From CAVSWT01 sp963746735 (GTDB lineage Bacteria > Bacteroidota > Ignavibacteria > Ignavibacteriales > Ignavibacteriaceae): a stretch of DNA of 64,000 nucleotides. Positions 1-8,702 of the stretch are shown piece by piece. A program made the translations under genes and the position numbers. The notes under the pieces were generated by a model. The model saw only the letters and a list, made by a program, of their open reading frames with translations. It did no database searches and was not told where the DNA came from. Location of the stretch: assembly GCA_963746735.1 (NCBI GenBank), contig CAVVCO010000012.1, positions 62,001 through 126,000 of the forward strand, written 5' to 3'. Positions within the stretch are counted from its first letter, which is position 1. Every line of letters starts with the position of its first letter.

Positions 1-149
1 AAAAAGCAAAAATAGAATTGTTGAAGGCTCGGGAGTTATTGTTCATGTTGATCCGGTCACAAAACAATCAACTAAATCTTCCCCAAGATTTTTATGAAAA
101 AGTAATGCAATTTGAAAATGAGGTGAAAATTCTAAAAGAAGGGGAGTAA
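1..149 (+). pseudogene. C-terminal fragment of a probable acyl-CoA thioesterase (4HBT fold)
   Basis: The window opens inside a plus-strand gene. One frame gives a segment beginning RIVEGSGVIVHVDP; after a one-base shift near the AAA at 79-81 it continues as LPQDFYEKVMQFE and stops at 147-149. The pattern of a short strand ending in V.VD followed by a proline-led helix is how YbgC/FadM-type hotdog thioesterases end. The start lies outside the window. Only about 48 residues are visible, so the family call is an inference from pattern. The shift is probably a base error, since both halves read sensibly. Confidence 0.45.
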
Positions 150-178
150 TATTTCAATAATAAAATAGGGAGTTCACA

Positions 179-868
179 ATGCGAAGAATAATTTTCGACA
201 TTGAAACAAGCAGCTATCCATTCGAATCGCTTTCCGAAAGCCAGCAGGAATATCTTCTTAGATTTGCAGAAAAAGAATCTGATGAAGAAACGAAAAATCA
301 AAAAAAAGATGATGCAATAAGATATTTAAGCTTGTATCCTTTCACGGCAAAAGTAATTGCAATTGGAATTTATGACGTTGAAAAGGAAAAATCATTTGTC
401 TATTTCGAAAGTGAAAGCAAAGAAGAATGGGCTGTTGAAGAAAAAAATATTCACTACAAAGGATTAACTGAAAGCGAAATGATTGAATCCTTTTGGCGGA
501 TTGTTGACTTAACGGATCAGGTAATAACTTTTAACGGAAGAAATTTTGATATCCCTTTTATGATGATGAGATCTGCAATTAATAAAATTAAGCCGACAAA
601 AAATTTATTTAAAAATCGATTTGATACAACTACTCATATTGACCTGCTTGAACAATTCACATATTACGGAACAACAAGAAAATTTAATTTGGATTTTTAC
701 TGCCATGCTTTTGGAATTAAATCACCGAAGAGCAATGAGATTTCCGGAATTGAAGTTAAGAATTTATATGAAGCAGGAAGAATTAAAGATATTGCAATCT
801 ATTGCGGCGAAGATATAAATGCAACTTACCAGCTTTATAAAATCTGGAACGAGTTTTTGAATATTTAA
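179..868 (+). CDS. DEDDy-type 3'-5' exonuclease (PolB exonuclease-like family)
   Basis: A 229-residue soluble protein with the three exonuclease motifs of the DnaQ/RNase H-like fold. Exo I is FDIET with acidic residues D7 and E9. Exo II is the FNGRNFDIPF block with D124. Exo III is Y208-x3-D212 in YCGED, which makes it the DEDDy subtype. It resembles the free-standing 'predicted 3'-5' exonuclease related to the PolB exonuclease domain', a family that is mostly uncharacterised but expected to trim DNA or RNA 3' ends with two metal ions. The ATG follows the thioesterase fragment by 30 bases, so the two may be co-transcribed. No polymerase domain is attached. Confidence 0.8.
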   Translation: MRRIIFDIETSSYPFESLSESQQEYLLRFAEKESDEETKNQKKDDAIRYLSLYPFTAKVIAIGIYDVEKEKSFVYFESESKEEWAVEEKNIHYKGLTESEMIESFWRIVDLTDQVITFNGRNFDIPFMMMRSAINKIKPTKNLFKNRFDTTTHIDLLEQFTYYGTTRKFNLDFYCHAFGIKSPKSNEISGIEVKNLYEAGRIKDIAIYCGEDINATYQLYKIWNEFLNI

Positions 869-877
869 AAATTAAGA

Positions 878-1333
878 TCAAAGTGAAATTTGATTCTCCG
901 GCATTTTCTGCATTACATTTTTTAAGCGCTGCAAATCTTTTCTTATTTGCTTTGTTAGTGAATTTTTTAAAAGCGGGATGACAAATTTATTTATCTTTTT
1001 TGGTTCAACTTTTAGGTAATAGTGAAATATAGTTTCGTCCCCTGTTCCAGTTACCTCCCTAGAACTGAATATTTTTATTTCATCATCCAGATTTTGAAGA
1101 GCTATTTTTTTATTCGGCTGGAATTCTTTTATTTCTGCAGGAGATGAAAATTTTTTACCTAAAAAGTTGATGGTTTCATTTGTTTTAACACCGACATTTA
1201 TTTCTTCAATCGGGGGGGCAGTTATTTCATCTACAATTTCACGCCAAAGTACGTCGTTTCTGTAATTGCTAATGAATAAAAACATTTTTCTTGGTGGATA
1301 TTTTACAGTAATGCTTTCTTTTATTTCAATCAT
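878..1333 (-). CDS. SRPBCC-family (polyketide cyclase/START-like) protein
   Basis: A 151-residue protein. It opens with a strand (IEIKESITVKYPPRKMFLFIS), followed by a W-containing helix and a series of amphipathic strands, and ends in a long basic C-terminal helix (residues ~115-145). This is the layout of the SRPBCC helix-grip fold, which binds hydrophobic ligands. No catalytic residues can be named. It converges with the exonuclease gene, with only 9 bases between the stop codons. Function unknown; the family call rests on length, pattern and the conserved opening. Confidence 0.65.
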   Translation of the reverse strand: MIEIKESITVKYPPRKMFLFISNYRNDVLWREIVDEITAPPIEEINVGVKTNETINFLGKKFSSPAEIKEFQPNKKIALQNLDDEIKIFSSREVTGTGDETIFHYYLKVEPKKINKFVIPLLKNSLTKQIRKDLQRLKNVMQKMPENQISL

Positions 1334-1475
1334 TTAATTCACTTCTTTTTGTGATTTCCCTATTAAAAAATATTTGGCAATCTTAACTACAACATAAATT
1401 TTACATACAAATATGTATATAGAACAAATGCACTAATTTTTCTTGATGCTTTTTTAATAGCATAGTGTAAAGTAT

Positions 1476-1483
1476 TATATTTG
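1476..1483 (+). promoter_or_regulatory. Bacteroidota-type -7 promoter element upstream of purL
   Basis: TATATTTG matches the TAnnTTTG element recognised by the primary sigma factor of Bacteroidota. It lies 46 bases before the purL ATG in an otherwise gene-free, AT-rich gap. No convincing -33 element was seen. The same octamer precedes ybaB at 39412. Confidence 0.4.
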
Positions 1484-1528
1484 TACAAGGAAAATTTCTA
1501 ATAATTAAATTGAAACGGAATGCTATAA

Positions 1529-3754
1529 ATGCAAGAATTGCAAGTAGATTTAGATCTAGCAAAAGAACACGGTTTAACTGAAGAAGAATATGATCGCGTT
1601 TTAAAATTTTAGGCAGAGTCCCAACATTCACGGAGCTTGGAATTTTCAGTGTGATGTGGAGTGAGCACTGCAGCTATAAAAATTCGATTGCATTATTAAA
1701 AACTCTACCGCGTTCCGGCGGAAGATTGCTTGTTGGAGCCGGTGAGGAAAATGCCGGACTAGTTGATATTGGAGACGGACTTGCTGTTGCATTTAAAATT
1801 GAAAGTCATAATCATCCTTCCGCAGTTGAACCTTATCAAGGTGCAGCAACCGGTGTCGGCGGAATTATGAGAGATATTTTTACTATGGGTGCTCGCCCTA
1901 TCGCTTCTTTGAATTCACTTCGATTTGGTTCTTTAGAAGAATGCACGTACAAGATTTTTATTTGATGGTGTAGTAAAAGGGATTGGTGATTACGGAAATT
2001 GTTTAGGTATTCCAACAGTTGCTGGTGAAGTTTATTTTGATGAATCATATCAAGGTAATCCATTGGTAAATGCAATGTCTGTCGGAATTGTTGATAAAAA
2101 GCATGTCGCAAGTGCTGTAGCAAAAGGTGAAGGCAATCCTGTTATGATTGTTGGTTCATCCACCGGCAGAGATGGAATTCATGGAGCTACTTTTGCGTCG
2201 GAAGAAATTTCAGAGAAGTCTGAAGCTAAACGTCCGTCAGTTCAAGTCGGGGATCCATTCACGGAAAAACTTTTGCTGGAAGCTTCTCTTGAAATCGTAA
2301 AGAACGGCTGGTTAATCGGAATTCAAGATATGGGAGCGGCTGGAATAGCATGTTCAACAAGCGAGATGAGCGCTAAAGGTGAAGCAGGATTAAAAATCAA
2401 TTTAAGTAAAGTACCTTTACGTGAAAAGGGAATGACTGCTTATGAAATTATGCTTTCCGAAAGCCAGGAAAGAATGCTTTGCTGCGTTAAAAAAGGTTAT
2501 GAAGATAAAGTAAAAGAAGTTTTAACTAAATGGGATTTGCATTGCGAAATTATCGGCGAAGTAACAAATGATGGACTTCTTCATATCAATTATGAAGGGG
2601 AAGAAAAAGCAGTAATTCCTTCCTACGAATTAGTGCTTGGCGGCGGTGCACCGGTTTATCACCGTGAAACAAAGGAGCCTGCATACTTAAAGGAAACTAG
2701 AGCTTTTGATTTTTCAAATTTGCCAGAACCTAAAAATATTCAAGATACTTTTATTAAAATATTTTCTTCACCAAATATTGCTTCAAAAAAATGGGTGTAT
2801 GAACAATATGATTCAATGGTTAGAACAAATACAATTGTCGGACCCGGCCCTTCTGATTCAGCAGTGATTTTTCTTAAAGGAACTAACAAAGCTCTTGGCA
2901 ATGAAGACTGATTGCAATTCACGTTATGTTTACTTAAACCCAAAAGAAGGTGCTAAAATTGCAGTTGCTGAATCAGCAAGAAATATTGTTTGTTCAGGAG
3001 GAATTCCATTGGCAATTACTAATTGCTTAAACTTTGGTAATCCTTACAAGCCGGAAGTTTACTGGCAGTTTACTGAAGCAATTGAAGGAATGGGAGAAGC
3101 ATGTAGATTTTTTGATACTCCGGTTACAGGAGGTAATGTCAGCTTTTATAATGAATCACCTAATGTTGCTGTTTACCCAACTCCTACAATTGGAATGGTT
3201 GGATTAATAGAAGACGTTAAAAATGTTACTACCTCAAATTTTAAAAACGATGATGATTTAATTTATTTATTAGGTGAAGATTTCGAAGAACTTGGCGGCA
3301 GTGAATATTTAAAAGTCATTCATAATAAAGTAACCGGCGAATCGCCAAAATTAAATTTAGAAGTTGAAAAAAAATTCATGATACTCTTTTAAAATTAATT
3401 GACAAACACTTAGTTAATTCAGCACACGATATTTCCGAAGGCGGAATTGTTTCTGCAATCGCTGAATGCTGCATCATGGATGAAAATAATTTTGTCGGTG
3501 CGGATGTAAATATCCCGGTTAAAACCCGAAAAGATTTTTCACTTTTCTCTGAAAGTCAATCAAGAATAATTGTTTCAATTAATCCTAAAAACAAAAATGA
3601 GTTTGAAAAAATTCTAAATGATTCAAAACAAATATTTACTTATCTTGGAAGAACAGGTGGAAAGAATTTGAAAGTAAATGATGAGATAAATGTCAGCTTA
3701 GATGAAATAGCGGAAAAGTATTATTTAACGATCCCAAGAATTATGAATGATTAA
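1529..3754 (+). CDS. purL: phosphoribosylformylglycinamidine synthase subunit PurL, split by four frameshifts
   Basis: PurL is the ATP-dependent catalytic subunit that turns FGAR into FGAM in purine synthesis. The reading starts at ATG 1529 (MQELQVDLDLAKEHGLTEEE) and must shift near 1605, 1943, 2893 and 3370 to remain open until 3754. Joined, it gives about 740 residues, the length of small-type PurL that works with separate PurS and PurQ, both encoded at 36-37 kb. Diagnostic blocks are MWSEHCSYKNS, a glycine-rich ATP site (KIESHNHPSAVEP, then GAATGVGG) and GGNVSFYNE in the second half. Three of the four shifts fall in homopolymers (TTTT, GG, an A run). Everything around them is well conserved, so the gene is probably intact in the organism. 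Confidence 0.88.
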
Positions 3755-4730
3755 TGCTCGAATCAACAAAATTAAAGATCAATTAAAAAATTCGGCTTTA
3801 TATTTAGTCTTTAGAAAAGTTAGATTCTATCTTCATTTAATTCCTACCTTCCGCAGTGTAAAAGAATTTATAAAACATTATTTCGGCGGACTTATAAAAA
3901 TTATTGATGACAATCATGTCTTCTTGCTTGGAGGCGGATTAGCCTTTTCTCTTTTCGTTTGTATCATCCCATTTGTGCTTATAATTTTTGCTGTACTCGG
4001 TAACATTCTTGATTCGGCAAACATGCAATCTCAAATCAATCTTTTAATTGATACTATAATTCCTTATTACAAGTATTCAGAATTTGTTAAGAAAATTATC
4101 TTTACAAGAATTAATGAAGTTATTGAATATAGAAACATTGCCGGACTTATTGGTGGTTTTGGTTTGCTTATTGCAGCAAGCGGTTTATTCAGCAGCATGA
4201 GAACAATCTTAACACGAATATATGGAAAAGGTACTGACGTAAATGTACTATTAGGAAAGCTAAAAGATTTTGCATTGGTGCTGATGGTTATTTTGATTTT
4301 CTTTATCACAACTATTTTAATGCCTGTACTAGAAGTATTGCGGCAGTATGCTTCTAAATTCACGGTACTAGAATTTTTTGAATCCGGAGTTTTTGAGCAT
4401 TTAATTTTTTCTCTTATATCAATCAGTATAATATTTATTGTTTTTACTGTCCTTTACTATTTTGTGCCGATTAAAAAATTAGGGAAGAAAGCAACTTTAA
4501 TAAGTGCTCTCTGGGCAGCTTTATTATGGGAAACAGCAAAACAGCTTTTTGGATTTTATCTTTATAACTATTCTGCATTTGGGAAAATATACGGGACTTA
4601 CGCTTTAATTATTGTGGTGGCATTCTGGATTTACTACTCGTCCGTCGTATTTATAATTGGTGCCGGAATAGGAAGATTGTATCAAGATAGAAAATATAAA
4701 AAGCTAAGTGAAGCCGAAATTATAAACTAA
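3747..4730 (+). CDS. YihY/BrkB-family inner membrane protein
   Basis: A 327-residue integral membrane protein with about six transmembrane segments (near residues 55-80, 125-150, 170-195, 210-235, 245-265 and 280-305). It has the family features DNHVFLLGGGLAFSLF before helix 1 and VLYYFVPIKK before the last helices. YihY/BrkB proteins were once misnamed RNase BN; their function is not settled, with permease or envelope roles proposed. The ATG overlaps the last 8 bases of purL, so it is probably translated from the same message. The N-terminal ~40 residues are hydrophilic and basic. Confidence 0.82.
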   Translation: MINARINKIKDQLKNSALYLVFRKVRFYLHLIPTFRSVKEFIKHYFGGLIKIIDDNHVFLLGGGLAFSLFVCIIPFVLIIFAVLGNILDSANMQSQINLLIDTIIPYYKYSEFVKKIIFTRINEVIEYRNIAGLIGGFGLLIAASGLFSSMRTILTRIYGKGTDVNVLLGKLKDFALVLMVILIFFITTILMPVLEVLRQYASKFTVLEFFESGVFEHLIFSLISISIIFIVFTVLYYFVPIKKLGKKATLISALWAALLWETAKQLFGFYLYNYSAFGKIYGTYALIIVVAFWIYYSSVVFIIGAGIGRLYQDRKYKKLSEAEIIN

Positions 4731-4748
4731 AATTTCTTTTAAGCCAAT

Positions 4749-4794
4749 TTTAAGAATCCGTTTAGGATGTTTTAAAAGTGTAAATCTATTTTTG
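4749..4794 (+). promoter_or_regulatory. Triple TTTARR box plus -7 element: candidate response-regulator promoter
   Basis: Three similar hexamers lie one helical turn apart: TTTAAG at 4749, TTTAGG at 4761 and TTTAAA at 4771. A TAnnTTTG promoter element (TATTTTTG) follows at 4787-4794. The same arrangement precedes the rubrerythrin gene, with the third box again exactly 16 bases before the -7 element. OmpR/PhoB-family regulators bind direct repeats spaced about 11 bases, and such a regulator is encoded just downstream. The link to that regulator is an inference. Confidence 0.5.
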
Positions 4795-4822
4795 TAAGTA
4801 ACATTTAATAGGAGATACAAAA

Positions 4823-5308
4823 ATGATAGACACTACACATATTCATCCAATGATAGTCCACTTCCCGATTGCATTATTGATTGTCGGGTTTTTGTTTGAT
4901 TTAATAGGAACTTTTGTTAAAAAGGATTTTTTTAGCAAAGCAGGTTTTTATTTATTAATTTTGGGAACGCTTGGAGTAATTGCAGCATACTTTTCCGGGG
5001 ATCTGGCAGGTGACGGTATTTCAGAAGTTGGAGCTTTAAAGCAGGCATTAGAAACTCATGAATCGGCAGCAATGTTATCTTTATGGATTATGGTTGCTGT
5101 TTCTGTTGTCCGGATTGGTTTTGTAGCATTTAAAAAATATTCCGGAGCTTATAAATGGATTGCATTAGCCTTATTTTTCATTGGCGTACTTTCAATTGCA
5201 AGAACCGGGTATTATGGCGGTGAATTAGTTTTTAAACATGCAGCCGGTGTTCAATTAAATTTTGGAATGGATTTTAATTCAAACAATAATTTAGAAAATG
5301 AGGATTAA
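4823..5308 (+). CDS. DUF2231-family membrane protein
   Basis: A 161-residue membrane protein with four predicted helices (residues ~12-32, 40-60, 85-105, 113-130). It opens with IHPMIVHFPIALLIVGF, the histidine-bearing signature of DUF2231. Conserved histidines (in IHPMIVHFP and THESAA, then KHAAGVQ near the end) hint at haem or metal binding in the membrane, but the role is unknown. It is the first gene of a likely three-gene operon with the response regulator (8 bases later) and histidine kinase, so it may be part of the sensed process or an accessory to the kinase. A good ribosome site (AGGAGATACAAAAATG) precedes it. Confidence 0.8.
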   Translation: MIDTTHIHPMIVHFPIALLIVGFLFDLIGTFVKKDFFSKAGFYLLILGTLGVIAAYFSGDLAGDGISEVGALKQALETHESAAMLSLWIMVAVSVVRIGFVAFKKYSGAYKWIALALFFIGVLSIARTGYYGGELVFKHAAGVQLNFGMDFNSNNNLENED

Positions 5309-5316
5309 AATACTTA

Positions 5317-5985
5317 ATGCGTATTCTGATTGTAGAAGATGAAATTGGTATAGCTAATTTTATTAAAGATGGACTAGAAGAAGAATCCTTTGCAGTAGAT
5401 GTTGCAGATAATGGTACTTCCGGTTTAAGGCTTGCTGTCGTAAATGATTATGATCTTATCCTTTTAGATTGGATGATTCCTGGTATTAGCGGGATTGAAG
5501 TTTGCAGGCAGGTAAGAAGTCAAAATAAATTAGTCCCGATAATTTTTCTGACGGCAAAAGATACTGTGCAGGATACAGTATTTGGTTTGGAAGCAGGAGC
5601 TAATGATTATATCAAAAAGCCATTTGAATTTGAAGAACTGCTTGCCCGAATAAGGGTTCAGTTAAGAACCAAAGAAGGCGAGCAGTCGGTTTTAACTTTT
5701 AATGATATCAAATTAGATCTTAATACTCACCAGGTTTTTAAGGATACTATTGAAATAACTTTAACCCAAAAAGAATTTGCCCTGCTGGAATTTCTAATAA
5801 GAAATAAAAACAAAGTTTGTACAAGAACCCGTATAATTGAACATGTATGGGATATTCATTTTGAAGCAGATACTTCCGTGATTGATGTTTATATAAATTT
5901 TCTTAGAAAAAAATTAGATAACAGCCCGGGTAAAAGTTTTGTTCAAACTGTTAGGGGAGTGGGTTATATTATTAAAGAAGAATGA
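5317..5985 (+). CDS. OmpR/PhoB-family response regulator
   Basis: 222 residues. The N-terminal receiver domain (1-~118) has the acidic pocket (VEDE, residues 6-9), phospho-acceptor D51 in LLDWMIPG, T79 and the K101-P102 pair. A winged-helix DNA-binding domain (~125-220) ends with VIDVYINFLRKKLD and TVRGVGYII, typical of the CusR/OmpR group. The stop overlaps the kinase ATG by four bases (ATGA), so the pair is translationally coupled. Its probable targets are the promoter at 4749 and the rubrerythrin promoter at 7399, which share the same box; that assignment is inferred. Confidence 0.93.
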   Translation: MRILIVEDEIGIANFIKDGLEEESFAVDVADNGTSGLRLAVVNDYDLILLDWMIPGISGIEVCRQVRSQNKLVPIIFLTAKDTVQDTVFGLEAGANDYIKKPFEFEELLARIRVQLRTKEGEQSVLTFNDIKLDLNTHQVFKDTIEITLTQKEFALLEFLIRNKNKVCTRTRIIEHVWDIHFEADTSVIDVYINFLRKKLDNSPGKSFVQTVRGVGYIIKEE

Positions 5986-7373
5986 ACACACTTAGCTTAA
6001 GAAATAGAATCTCTTTTTATTATTTAGGGGCAACGGCAGTCCTAATTCTAATCCTGTTTTTAACAATTTATTATGTTGTGCACAAAACAGTTTATACCCA
6101 TCTCGATGGTGATTTAAATGCCGAAACGAATGAAGTATTTAATAGTATTGTTATTCTAAATGATAAATTCATTTTTGCAAATCCTTTTGAATGGAAAGAA
6201 AGAGAACACAGCCAAATTGAAGTTAACCCTACATTCGTTCAAGTAACGGATACAGTCGGGAACATTATTAATAAAACCGGCAATCTATTAGATATTAAAC
6301 TTAATTTTGATTCAAAGCTGCATACTAAATCATATTTTAATGCTGAACTTTCAAATCAGCCTACAAGACAGGTTCAGATGCCTATTCAAAATCCGCACGG
6401 CAAAATATTAGGATACTTAATTGTTGCCATTCCACTTGAAGAATCGGCTGTTGTTTTGGATAACCTTAAGCTCGTTTTGTTAATAGCTTATCCATTAGTT
6501 TTAATTGTTTTGTTTTTCATAACAAGATTTTTTGCTGGTAAAAGTATACAGCCAATTAATAAAGTAATTTCAACTGCTGAAAGAATCACAAAAGAAAATC
6601 TAAATGAAAGAATTGAACTTCCTCTGCATAATGATGAGTTATATAAATTAACTTCTACTATAAATAATCTTCTGGATAGGCTTGAAGATGCTGTGCTGCG
6701 TGAAAAACAATTCACTGCAGACGCCTCGCATGAACTTCGTACTCCGCTCGCTGTTATTAAAGGTACTCTGGAAGTTTTAATAAGAAAGCCGAGAGAAGTT
6801 GAGCAGTATGAAAATAAAATTACATACTGCATTACTGAAGTTAATCGAATGTCCAATCTTATAGATCAATTATTGATGCTTGCCCGGTACGAAAGCGGAA
6901 AAATTACTCCCAAAGTTGTTCAGTGCAGAATAGGTGATAAGATAAAACCGGTTTTACTGCGGCTGCAGAATCAAATGGAAATAAAAAACATATCAGTTCA
7001 TATTGAAAATAAACTAGATAATATTTTTGTTAAAGCTGATCCGGAAATGATGGATATTATTTTTGAAAATATTATTTCAAATTCTGTAAAGTATTCTGAA
7101 CCAGGGTCTCAAATTAAAATTAAAATTGAGAAAAATAATTCAGCAGTTGTTTGTTCGATAGAAGACGAAGGTATCGGAATGACGAATGAGCAAGTTGATA
7201 AAATATTTGACAGGTTTTACAGGGCTGATGAATCAAGAAACTCAAAAATAATGGGAAACGGACTTGGATTGGCAATTGTAAAAAAACTCTCCGATCTTCA
7301 AAACATTAGGCTTAAAATTAAAAGCCAGCCTCAAATTGGTACGACTGTGTTTATTAATTTTCCACAAGAATAA
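5982..7373 (+). CDS. HAMP-containing sensor histidine kinase
   Basis: 463 residues. Transmembrane helices lie at ~10-32 and ~162-182, flanking an extracytoplasmic sensor region of ~130 residues. A HAMP domain (~183-235) follows, then the phospho-acceptor helix ASHELRTPLAVIKG with His about 250. The ATPase domain contains the N box (IISNSVKY), G1 (DEGIGM), F (FDRFYRAD) and G2 (GNGLGLAIVKK) motifs. The sensor domain has no recognisable fold and no metal-binding cluster, so the signal is unknown. It forms a cognate pair with the regulator it overlaps. Overall layout resembles the CusS/BaeS type. Confidence 0.93.
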   Translation: MNTLSLRNRISFYYLGATAVLILILFLTIYYVVHKTVYTHLDGDLNAETNEVFNSIVILNDKFIFANPFEWKEREHSQIEVNPTFVQVTDTVGNIINKTGNLLDIKLNFDSKLHTKSYFNAELSNQPTRQVQMPIQNPHGKILGYLIVAIPLEESAVVLDNLKLVLLIAYPLVLIVLFFITRFFAGKSIQPINKVISTAERITKENLNERIELPLHNDELYKLTSTINNLLDRLEDAVLREKQFTADASHELRTPLAVIKGTLEVLIRKPREVEQYENKITYCITEVNRMSNLIDQLLMLARYESGKITPKVVQCRIGDKIKPVLLRLQNQMEIKNISVHIENKLDNIFVKADPEMMDIIFENIISNSVKYSEPGSQIKIKIEKNNSAVVCSIEDEGIGMTNEQVDKIFDRFYRADESRNSKIMGNGLGLAIVKKLSDLQNIRLKIKSQPQIGTTVFINFPQE

Positions 7374-7398
7374 CCCAAAGAAAATTTTTTAATCAATT

Positions 7399-7445
7399 TT
7401 TAAGAATTGTTTAAAGTTCATTTTAGACTCCTGATTGTAACTTTG
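7399..7445 (+). promoter_or_regulatory. Triple TTTARR box plus -7 element upstream of rubrerythrin
   Basis: TTTAAG at 7399, TTTAAA at 7410 and TTTAGA at 7422 are followed by TAACTTTG, a perfect TAnnTTTG element, at 7438-7445. This repeats the layout at 4749-4794, including the 16-base distance from third box to -7 element. It puts the rubrerythrin gene in the presumed regulon of the neighbouring two-component system. Confidence 0.5.
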
Positions 7446-7483
7446 ATATGTAAAATTTATTAAACAATCAAAAGGAGTTAAAG

Positions 7484-8113
7484 ATGAAAATAAAAACATT
7501 ATTATTTGTATTGCTTGCAGTATTAGTAGCCGGTTCGTCAAACTTTGCTAAAAGTCCTACTAAAGCTGAATTAGTTACAATAGACAATTTGAAAGAAGCA
7601 TTAACCGGTGAAACAACGGCAAGTGCTAAGTATATGGCTTACTCTAAAAAAGCTAAAGAAGAAGGTTATAGCAAAGTTGCTTTATTATTTGAAGCTGCTT
7701 CCAAAGCTGAAAAAATTCATGCAAATAATCACAAAGCTGTTCTCGAGCAATTAGATGTTAAAGTTGGAAAGATTGAACCTAAGTATGAAGTAAAATCAAC
7801 CAAAGAAAATTTAGAAGATGCTATTAAAGGTGAATCTTATGAATCAGCAACTATGTATCCTGAATTTCTTAAAAATGCACAAGAGGGTAATGTTACTTTA
7901 GCTTTAATTTCATTTAACTATGCTTTTCAGACAGAGAAAAAACATAAAGCTATGTATGAGAATGCACTCGAGAAATTGAATAATAAACAAGAGAGCACAC
8001 TTTCATCACTTTATATGGTTTGTACAACATGCGGTAATACCTATGATGGTAAAGCACCAAAAAGATGTGGTATTTCTATGACTCCAAGAGAAAGATTTAT
8101 TACAATTCAATAG
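7484..8113 (+). CDS. Exported rubrerythrin-family protein
   Basis: 209 residues. The first ~22 form a signal peptide (KIKTLLFVLLAVLVAGSSNFA), unusual because rubrerythrins are normally cytoplasmic. The di-iron four-helix bundle follows: the first E-x2-A pattern sits in LKEALTGETTASAKY, ExxH in AEKIHANNH, the second half in AIKGESYESATMYPEF, and the last pair in TEKKHKAMYE. The C-terminal rubredoxin-like knuckle keeps C180, C183 and C195, but the fourth ligand position is S198. Rubrerythrins reduce peroxide. Here it probably protects the periplasm, possibly under control of the upstream two-component system. A clear terminator follows. Confidence 0.85.
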   Translation: MKIKTLLFVLLAVLVAGSSNFAKSPTKAELVTIDNLKEALTGETTASAKYMAYSKKAKEEGYSKVALLFEAASKAEKIHANNHKAVLEQLDVKVGKIEPKYEVKSTKENLEDAIKGESYESATMYPEFLKNAQEGNVTLALISFNYAFQTEKKHKAMYENALEKLNNKQESTLSSLYMVCTTCGNTYDGKAPKRCGISMTPRERFITIQ

Positions 8114-8132
8114 AACCCCTCACATTCATTAT

Positions 8133-8170
8133 AAGCCTGCCCGGAATATTTTTCTGGGCAGGCTTTTTTT
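8133..8170 (+). terminator. Rho-independent terminator after rubrerythrin
   Basis: A 10-bp perfect stem, AAGCCTGCCC with GGGCAGGCTT, and a 13-base loop (8143-8155), followed by a run of T. It ends the rubrerythrin transcript just before the Rrf2 promoter. Confidence 0.9.
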
Positions 8171-8194
8171 ATTAATAATTTCTTGAAAATTAAT

Positions 8195-8223
8195 TTGACA
8201 TGTAAATATTTTATTCATATTTT
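8195..8223 (+). promoter_or_regulatory. Promoter of the Rrf2-family regulator gene
   Basis: TTGACA at 8195-8200 and TATTTT at 8218-8223 are separated by 17 bases. The -35 match is perfect and the -10 is weaker. The palindromic operator begins at the very next base, so a bound repressor would cover the transcription start. Confidence 0.45.
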
Positions 8224-8247
8224 TAATCAGATAAAAATATCTGATTA
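8224..8247. promoter_or_regulatory. Palindromic operator of the Rrf2 regulator
   Basis: TAATCAGATA, AAAA, TATCTGATTA: a perfect 10-bp inverted repeat with a 4-base centre, ending five bases before the regulator's ATG. A 19-of-24 match lies at 8703-8726 before the next gene. Rrf2 proteins bind such short palindromes and commonly regulate their own genes. Confidence 0.65.
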
Positions 8248-8252
8248 TAGAA

Positions 8253-8687
8253 ATGACAGTAATATTTTCTAAAAAGTGTGAATACGGATTGCAAGCGGTA
8301 CTTTACTTAGCTGCAAAAAACAATGGAAGTGAAGTAGTGCCGGTTGATGAAATTGCAAAGAAACTGGGAATTCCAAAGGAATTTGTTTCGAAGATTCTTC
8401 AAAGCTTAACCGAAAGCGGAATTGTCTATTCTAAAAAAGGGAAGTCCGGCGGATTTGCTCTGGCTAAGAACCCTTCTAAAGTTAGATTGGTTGACATTGT
8501 TGGAGCAATTGATGGATTAGATATTTTTAATAGCTGTGTGCTTGGTTTCCCGGAATGTTCGCCTGATCATCCATGCCCGCTTCATTCAAAGTGGGGAGAG
8601 CTAAGAACAAAAGCTTACAACATGTTAACCGATGAAACTTTAGATCAACTGAAAGATAAAACTTTAAATAAGGTAAACAGCCTTTAA
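8253..8687 (+). CDS. Rrf2-family iron-sulfur transcriptional regulator (NsrR-like)
   Basis: 144 residues. The winged helix-turn-helix (~8-70) contains CEYGLQAVLYLA, IAKKLGIPKEFVSKIL and the wing KKGKSGGFALAK. Three cysteines, C95, C102 and C108 (spacing C-x6-C-x5-C), match the [Fe-S] ligand set of NsrR and IscR. The next genes encode a ferredoxin-like membrane protein and the iron-sulfur repair protein Ric, whose homologues are classic NO-responsive NsrR targets. So this is probably a nitric-oxide sensor; IscR- or RsrR-like redox sensing is the alternative. Matching operators lie before its own gene and the next. Confidence 0.9.
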   Translation: MTVIFSKKCEYGLQAVLYLAAKNNGSEVVPVDEIAKKLGIPKEFVSKILQSLTESGIVYSKKGKSGGFALAKNPSKVRLVDIVGAIDGLDIFNSCVLGFPECSPDHPCPLHSKWGELRTKAYNMLTDETLDQLKDKTLNKVNSL

Positions 8688-8702
8688 TATTTTTTTAACC
8701 AT

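Noticed and set aside
1651..3754. purL as several separate genes or a programmed frameshift
   Set aside because: Four shifts, most in homopolymers, with no slippery-site plus structure pattern; similar shifts in many other genes. Base errors are a simpler explanation.
4067..4363. Minus-strand 98-residue frame inside the YihY gene
   Set aside because: Shadow of the membrane-protein gene; low-complexity composition and no start signals.
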